Source: JAGVPT01 sp035505655 | GTDB lineage: Bacteria > Bacteroidota > Ignavibacteria > UBA10030 > UBA8401 | Length of the DNA stretch: 64,000 bases | Direction of reading: 5' to 3' | Assembly (NCBI GenBank): GCA_035505655.1 | Contig: DATJQP010000058.1 | Span: 45,407 to 109,406, forward strand | Shown: positions 59,176 through 64,000 of the stretch, piece after piece | Layout: each line of letters starts with the position of its first letter | How positions within the stretch are numbered: position 1 is the first letter of the stretch | Program-made: the position numbers and the translations under genes | The notes under the pieces: generated by a model | The model's input: only the letters and a program-made list of their open reading frames with translations | Databases searched by the model: none | Told to the model about the DNA's origin: nothing

Positions 59176-61503
59176 GTGAAACGCTGCCCGGTCCGGGCAG
59201 GGCTCATCCTCTTCCTCTTGATGACAGGAGCCGGCGCTTCATTTGCCCAGACATCCTACACAATCAGCGGATCAATCAAGGACAAAGAGACCGGCGAAGA
59301 CCTCATCGGCGCTTCCGTCGTCATCGGAGATGTCAGGAACCTCGGCGTGTCCTCTAACTCGTACGGGTTCTATTCTCTGGCGGTCCCGGAGGGAACCCAT
59401 ATCGTGCTCGTCGAATTCATCGGCTACCGGACCACGGTTGACACGCTTCAATTTTCGAAAGACACGACCATCAACTTTGCCCTCTCTTCCGAGGCGGTAA
59501 AGATCAAGGAGGTCGTTGTCTCGGGAGAGAGATCCAACAAGAATGTCACCTCAACCGAGATGAGCACGAACAAGCTGGACGTCCACGAGATCAACACCAT
59601 TCCGGTGCTCCTCGGCGAGAAAGATATCCTCAAGACCATCCAGCTCCTTCCGGGGATTGAAGCCGCCGGAGAAGGAAGCACCGGATTTTATGCCCGGGGT
59701 GGCGGCATCGACCAGAATCTCATCATGCTCGACGAGGCCACCGTCTATAACTCTTCCCACCTCCTCGGTTTTCTCTCCGTTTTCAACTCGGATGCCGTGA
59801 AAGACGTCAAGATCATGACGGGAGGTATCCCCGCGGAGTACGGAGGGCGCCTTTCTTCGGTGCTCGACATCCGGACGAACGACGGGAACATGAAGGAGTA
59901 CACCGGCTCCGGCGGCGTCGGCCTTCTTGCCTCGAGGCTCACGTTCGGCGGACCGATCGTCACTGACGAAGGATCATTCAATATCTCGGCGAGAAGGACC
60001 TATGCCGACCTCTTCCTGAGACTTTCAACCGATACCACGATCAACAGGGCGAGCCTCTATTTTTACGACCTGAACGCGAAGGCAAACTACACGCTCGGCG
60101 TGAGAGACCGGGTCTACATCTCCGGGTACTTCGGAAGGGACAATTTTGCCTACCCGAACTTTTTCGGGTTCAACTGGGGAAACGAGACCGCCACGCTCAG
60201 GTGGAACCACATTTTTGCCGACCACCTCTTCTCGAACACCTCGCTCATTTACAGTAACTACGAATACAGCAACAATGTCACCTCGGGGACGAGCCAGTTC
60301 AGCATCACCTCAGGCATTCAGGACGTGAATTTCAAGACTGACTTTCAGTACTTTGTCAACGCTCAAAACACCGTGAAATTCGGGGCCAACGCGATCTACC
60401 ACACCTTTCTTCCCGGAACGGTGACGGCGACCGCCGGGAGCACCTTCAACGGTATCACGATCCCGAATCGGTATGCTTCTGAAAACGCGGCGTACGTCTC
60501 GCACGAAGCGGATCTTTCTTCCCGGTTCAGGCTCGACTACGGCCTCCGCTTTTCCGTCTTCAGCCTCCTCGGTCCCGCTCAGGTGAAAACGTACGACTCG
60601 GCGGGGGATATCCTTTCGACGGCGTCTTACGGCTCGGGGGAATTCATCAAGACGTACACCGGACTCGAGCCCCGCGTATCATTGAACTTCCTCATCGACG
60701 AGACCAGCTCAATGAAGGCTTCCTACACGCGCACCTCGCAGTATCTCCACCTCCTCTCGAATTCGGTCACCTCGAACCCGAGCGATCTCTGGGTACCAAG
60801 CAGCAACAACGTCAAGCCGCAGTACGCGGATCAGGTAGCGGTCGGATATTTCCGGAACTTCGCGGACAACGGGTACGAGGCCTCCGTCGAACTCTACTAC
60901 AAAAACATGCAGAATGAGATCGACTACAAAAACGGGGCAGACCTTCAGCTGAACCCCGATGTCGAGGCGCTTCTGACGTACGGCCGGGGATGGAGCTACG
61001 GATCGGAGTGGCTCATCAGGAAAAAGTATGGGAAGATCACGGGCTGGATCGGCTACACACTCTCACGGACGGACGAGCAATTCCCGGACATCAATAACGG
61101 CCAGCCCTTTCCCGCGAGGCAGGACCGGACACACGATATTTCGGTCGTCGCAATCTATGAGTACAGCGAGGCATGGACCTTCTCTGCCACCTGGGTCTAC
61201 AACACCGGCAATGCCGTCACCTTCCCGAGCGGGAACTACCTCCTCGAGGGAGTACGCCTCGTTCCGTACTACACGGAGCGGAACGGCTACAGGATGCCGG
61301 CGTACCACAGGCTCGACCTGTCGGCGACGTGGACTCTCGGACCTCATTCTAACATCAACTTTTCGATCTACAACGCTTATGATCGCTGGAATGCCTATTC
61401 GATTTACTTCCAACGCGACCCGGTGAATCCGAACCTGACTCAGGCAGTGCAGACGACTTTTTTCCCGCTTATTCCATCGGCGACGTACAACTTTAGTTTC
61501 TGA
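59176..61503 (+). CDS. TonB-dependent outer-membrane receptor with carboxypeptidase-like domain
   Basis: Receptor of 775 residues. The GTG at 59176 has AAGG upstream and gives a normal signal peptide (VRAGLILFLLMTGAGASFAQ); GTG 59134 is an alternative. After the signal lies a carboxypeptidase-regulatory-like domain (YTISGSIKDKETGEDLIGASVVI, about 25-115), then the plug (LPGIEAAGEGSTGFYARGGG, about 155-260) and a 22-strand barrel to the C-terminal Phe (ATYNFSF). No SusD-like gene follows; instead there is a DUF4249 lipoprotein, a frequent companion of this receptor type. Substrate unknown. Confidence 0.92.
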   Translation: MKRCPVRAGLILFLLMTGAGASFAQTSYTISGSIKDKETGEDLIGASVVIGDVRNLGVSSNSYGFYSLAVPEGTHIVLVEFIGYRTTVDTLQFSKDTTINFALSSEAVKIKEVVVSGERSNKNVTSTEMSTNKLDVHEINTIPVLLGEKDILKTIQLLPGIEAAGEGSTGFYARGGGIDQNLIMLDEATVYNSSHLLGFLSVFNSDAVKDVKIMTGGIPAEYGGRLSSVLDIRTNDGNMKEYTGSGGVGLLASRLTFGGPIVTDEGSFNISARRTYADLFLRLSTDTTINRASLYFYDLNAKANYTLGVRDRVYISGYFGRDNFAYPNFFGFNWGNETATLRWNHIFADHLFSNTSLIYSNYEYSNNVTSGTSQFSITSGIQDVNFKTDFQYFVNAQNTVKFGANAIYHTFLPGTVTATAGSTFNGITIPNRYASENAAYVSHEADLSSRFRLDYGLRFSVFSLLGPAQVKTYDSAGDILSTASYGSGEFIKTYTGLEPRVSLNFLIDETSSMKASYTRTSQYLHLLSNSVTSNPSDLWVPSSNNVKPQYADQVAVGYFRNFADNGYEASVELYYKNMQNEIDYKNGADLQLNPDVEALLTYGRGWSYGSEWLIRKKYGKITGWIGYTLSRTDEQFPDINNGQPFPARQDRTHDISVVAIYEYSEAWTFSATWVYNTGNAVTFPSGNYLLEGVRLVPYYTERNGYRMPAYHRLDLSATWTLGPHSNINFSIYNAYDRWNAYSIYFQRDPVNPNLTQAVQTTFFPLIPSATYNFSF

Positions 61504-61511
61504 GGCAAGAC

Positions 61512-62354
61512 ATGATGATGGCAAAGGGCAGAGGGGTTGGGATGTGGGGAGGGATGATTGCAGCGATCTTCGCGGCGATGGCCGTCACCGGCTGTCAGCA
61601 GGTGGTTTCGGTCGACCTCAACACGGCCAACCCGCACATGGTGATCGAAGGGAATGTGACAGACCAGCCCGGCCCGTACACCGTCCTCCTGAGCAAAACG
61701 GGCGACTACTTCGAGCAGTCGCTCGTCTTCCCCACGGTGACCGGAGCCCTCGTCACGGTCACCGACGATATGGGGCAGGCGGATACGCTAAAGGAAACGG
61801 TTCCCGGAACGTATCAATCGTCGAAGCTCGCCGGTATCCCGGGGAGGACGTACGAGCTGACCGTGTCGACGGGTGGAACGACCTACACCGCGACCTCATC
61901 GATGCCTCCGAAAGTGACTATCGACTCGTTGTACGCCCTTCAACGCCCGGCAGGCCGGGGTGAGCCCGGATACGACGTCTACATCACGTTCAAAGATCCG
62001 CCTCAACCCGGAAACTACTATCGCATCAACGCAACCGCCAGCAACCTGCCGTTGGCCGACTCCATCGACGGCCGGCGATACCGGCTCTACACGGACAAGC
62101 TGACGAACGGAAACGAAATGCAGGAGAGAATCCGGGCAGGGAGAAATATCGCCCAGGGGGACACGATCACGATACAGCTCCTTTCGATCGACAAAGCGTC
62201 GTACGATTTCTTCAACACTCTCAGCGACATCCTCCAATCGGACCAGGCGGCGACCTCTCTGGCCCCGGCAAACCCGAACTCGAACATCTCGAACGGATCG
62301 CTCGGCTACTTTGCCGCCTATACCGTCGACACGCGGCAGATTATTATACAATAG
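61512..62354 (+). CDS. DUF4249 lipoprotein
   Basis: Lipoprotein of 280 residues: signal peptide with lipobox VTGC (Cys28) and a mature all-beta region opening VVSVDLNTANPHMVIEGNVTDQPGPYTVLLSK, the DUF4249 start. The rest (GALVTVTDDMGQADTLKE, YELTVSTGGTTYTATSSMP) fits two Ig-like beta domains. It lies 8 bases after the TonB receptor stop; the two probably act together at the outer membrane. Role unknown. Confidence 0.88.
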   Translation: MMMAKGRGVGMWGGMIAAIFAAMAVTGCQQVVSVDLNTANPHMVIEGNVTDQPGPYTVLLSKTGDYFEQSLVFPTVTGALVTVTDDMGQADTLKETVPGTYQSSKLAGIPGRTYELTVSTGGTTYTATSSMPPKVTIDSLYALQRPAGRGEPGYDVYITFKDPPQPGNYYRINATASNLPLADSIDGRRYRLYTDKLTNGNEMQERIRAGRNIAQGDTITIQLLSIDKASYDFFNTLSDILQSDQAATSLAPANPNSNISNGSLGYFAAYTVDTRQIIIQ

Positions 62355-62389
62355 CCGGCACGACCCGGAGTCGACGATGAACCTCCGCG

Positions 62390-63457
62390 ATGAGCCATAA
62401 CGACCCGGCTATGAGCAACAAACTATTACTTCCCGCATTTCTCCTGATCGTCCTTACAGGGCCGGCGAGTGCATCGTCGGCCGATTCATCCGCAAGCCCG
62501 ATCTCCTTCTGGATCATCTTCCGCCATCTGGATTCCAACCTGGGAGGCTCATTCACCCTCGACGATGGGGCATACCATTTCGCCGCTATCCCGGCGACGT
62601 ACCTTCTCATAAGGAGCAGCGCAGATTGGAAATGGAACACCTATACTAACGAACAGGGGATATCGACTCACGGATTCATCGCCGCCGAAATGGGAACTCT
62701 GGTTCCGGTCGCAGTCTCGTTGTCGTTGTATCTGTATGGACGGTCTCAGGACGATGTACGGCTGCAGGTGACGGCGCTCGCCCTCGGTCAAGCGGCACTT
62801 CTCAGCGTGGGGATTTCGTCCGTGTACAAGGTTTTCAGCGGCAGGTGGCCACCGGACAATGTGGATGTTCCGAGGGGCCGTGCGGACTACAGCGGAGATT
62901 TCCATTTTGGATTCCTCCGGCGTGGTGCATTCGAAGGATGGCCGAGCAGCCACACAATGGATGCGTTCTCCATGGCCACCACGATCGCCGAACTCTATCC
63001 GGGCAGGACCACCCTTCAGCTCGTCTCTTACACCTACGCTTCCCTTATCGGCATCGGAGTATCGACGAATATCCACTGGCTTTCCAACGCCGTCGCCGGC
63101 GCTCTCATCGGCTATGCAATCGGCAAGACTGTCGGAGATGATTTCTGGGGGATCATGGCCGGTGACGGCCCCACCTCTTCCATAAGCCTCTTTCCGATCC
63201 CTGGCGGGATTCAGAATGTCGTACCGCTTCTAGTCGGTGAATTAGGCGGTCCTTGCGCTCTCCTCTCCATCACGGCCCGGGGAACTGCAAGCCTCTCTCC
63301 GACGTTTGACTCTCGGGAGGAGAAACTTCGTCACCCTCAAAAACCTCAAGAATCCGTCTATTACGTCAAGGAGTTACCATGCAGATTGGAGTATTCGGAA
63401 CCGGCGTTGTGGGGAAGACCATTGCGACCAAGCTCGTTCAGCTCGGTCACAAAGTAA
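62390..63457 (+). CDS. PAP2-superfamily phosphatase
   Basis: Integral or periplasmic phosphatase of 355 residues; an N-terminal signal or helix (NKLLLPAFLLIVLTGPASA) is present and the second ATG (62411) is an alternative start. PAP2 motifs: KVFSGRWPP (K-x6-RP type, relaxed), WPSSHTMDAFS, and STNIHWLSNAVAGALIGYAIG; the third motif has N where the usual aspartate follows the His. It may remove phosphate from undecaprenyl or lipid phosphates. After about residue 275 the sequence looks unlike the family and its end overlaps the next gene by 79 bases, so a 3' frameshift or recent read-through is possible. Confidence 0.75.
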   Translation: MSHNDPAMSNKLLLPAFLLIVLTGPASASSADSSASPISFWIIFRHLDSNLGGSFTLDDGAYHFAAIPATYLLIRSSADWKWNTYTNEQGISTHGFIAAEMGTLVPVAVSLSLYLYGRSQDDVRLQVTALALGQAALLSVGISSVYKVFSGRWPPDNVDVPRGRADYSGDFHFGFLRRGAFEGWPSSHTMDAFSMATTIAELYPGRTTLQLVSYTYASLIGIGVSTNIHWLSNAVAGALIGYAIGKTVGDDFWGIMAGDGPTSSISLFPIPGGIQNVVPLLVGELGGPCALLSITARGTASLSPTFDSREEKLRHPQKPQESVYYVKELPCRLEYSEPALWGRPLRPSSFSSVTK

Positions 63458-64000
63458 AAATGGGATCGCGTACGGCCGCCAACGACAAAGCGGCGGAATG
63501 GGTGAAGGCAAACGGGGCGAATGCCTCACAGGGGACATTTGCCGACGCGGCATCGTTCGGCGAGATCCTCTTCAATTGCACTTCAGGGATGGCATCGCTC
63601 GAGGCCCTCGGATCCGCCGGCGCCGAACGCATGGAAGGGAAGATCCTCATCGATCTGGCAAACCCTCTCGATTTTTCCAAGGGAATGCCCCCTACCCTCT
63701 CAGTCTGCAACACGGATTCGCTCGGAGAACAAATTCAAAGGGCGTTCCCCAAGGTAAAAGTCGTGAAGGCCCTCAACACCATCAATTGCTACCTCATGGT
63801 AAACCCAGGACAAATCGGGGGTGTTCACGATGCCTTCGTCTGCGGAAACGATGCGACGGCGAAAGCCAATACGACGGGGATATTGAAAGATTGGTTTGGA
63901 TGGAAGCAGGTCATCGACGTGGGAGACATCACAGCCGCGCGAGGGCTTGAAATGATCCTTCCGCTCTGGGTTCGGCTCATGGGAGTTTTCCAGGGACCGA
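63379..64000 (+). CDS. NADPH-dependent F420-reductase-like NAD(P)-binding protein (cut by window edge)
   Basis: N-terminal part (about 207 residues) of a Rossmann protein; no stop within the window. It opens MQIGVFGTGVVGKTIATKL (GxGxxG loop), has the NADP-directing MGSRTA after the second strand, and continues with ILIDLANPLDFSKGM, VKALNTINCYLMVNP and VFVCGN-like DAFVCGNDATAK, the pattern of the NADPH:F420 / NAD-binding (YxjB/Npdg) family. Good Shine-Dalgarno (AAGGAG). True substrate unknown. Confidence 0.85.
   Translation, partial: MQIGVFGTGVVGKTIATKLVQLGHKVKMGSRTAANDKAAEWVKANGANASQGTFADAASFGEILFNCTSGMASLEALGSAGAERMEGKILIDLANPLDFSKGMPPTLSVCNTDSLGEQIQRAFPKVKVVKALNTINCYLMVNPGQIGGVHDAFVCGNDATAKANTTGILKDWFGWKQVIDVGDITAARGLEMILPLWVRLMGVFQGP

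Noticed and set aside
59019..59207. Minus-strand frame of 62 codons with an AGGAAGAGG just before its ATG
   Set aside because: It overlaps the TonB receptor start and has no recognisable domain; purine-rich strings are frequent by chance here.

Overview
The window is chromosomal DNA from a Gram-negative bacterium of the Bacteroidota / Chlorobiota / Ignavibacteriota group. Evidence: LptD and an ExbB-ExbD-ExbD-TonB system (two membranes), a secreted protein with a type IX secretion (PorSS) C-terminal sorting domain, a TonB-dependent receptor with a carboxypeptidase-like N-terminal domain followed by a DUF4249 lipoprotein, DUF5683 proteins, and a primary sigma factor of the short type found in this group. 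The promoters I can read are ordinary TTGnnn-(16-17)-TAnnnT boxes rather than the TTTG/TAnnTTTG type of Bacteroides, and base composition is fairly GC-rich; both fit an Ignavibacteria-like lineage better than Bacteroidia, but this placement is inference. No rRNA, tRNA, CRISPR array, insertion sequence or prophage was seen.

Layout. Bases 1-5573 (minus strand) are one tight operon: AMMECR1-domain protein, MEMO1-family protein, Rossmann/DUF2520 protein, PHP-type histidinol phosphatase, sugar nucleotidyltransferase, a small membrane-anchored protein and a truncated glycyl-tRNA synthetase. Bases 5810-12769 (minus) hold STAS - ExbB - ExbD - ExbD - TonB - small membrane protein - PstS-like lipoprotein - TPR protein - lipoprotein, closed by a clear terminator. 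Bases 13117-23022 (minus) carry a caspase-fold/PEGA protein, a DUF255 thioredoxin-fold protein, LptD, a ROK kinase, RarA and a DivIC/FtsB protein. A lone plus-strand RNA methyltransferase (23217-24482) is followed by a DUF4440-like protein and the type IX substrate.

Bases 28109-32835 (minus) are metF - class II aldolase - ddl - LytS-type kinase - LytTR regulator, driven by a near-consensus promoter. Then come a small HNH-like protein, a MacAB-type ABC efflux operon, a malic enzyme, a DUF5683 protein, RidA, ParB, ParA and a CopD-like membrane protein, then Fmt/Def, an NlpC/P60 lipoprotein and the primary sigma factor. Upstream of the sigma factor in the same run are two bacterial-microcompartment vertex proteins (EutN/CcmL), a VapBC-like pair, phosphopentomutase and a zinc-ribbon protein. 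After a divergent promoter region (50912-51383) the plus strand carries a fused mannose-1-phosphate guanylyltransferase/phosphomannomutase-like protein, a PTS IIA protein, HisS, Lgt, a glutaredoxin-like protein, RlmB, and finally a TonB receptor/DUF4249 pair, a PAP2 phosphatase and a truncated NADP-binding protein.

The most interesting threads are: (i) a probable bacterial microcompartment, seen as two vertex proteins plus a class II aldolase, about 15 kb away, with a C-terminal helix that looks like an encapsulation peptide; (ii) a caspase-fold secreted protein whose catalytic histidine is lysine; (iii) other proteins with degenerate active sites (GGDEF, phosphomannomutase, HNH); and (iv) several promoters placed so close to their start codons that the mRNAs should be leaderless.
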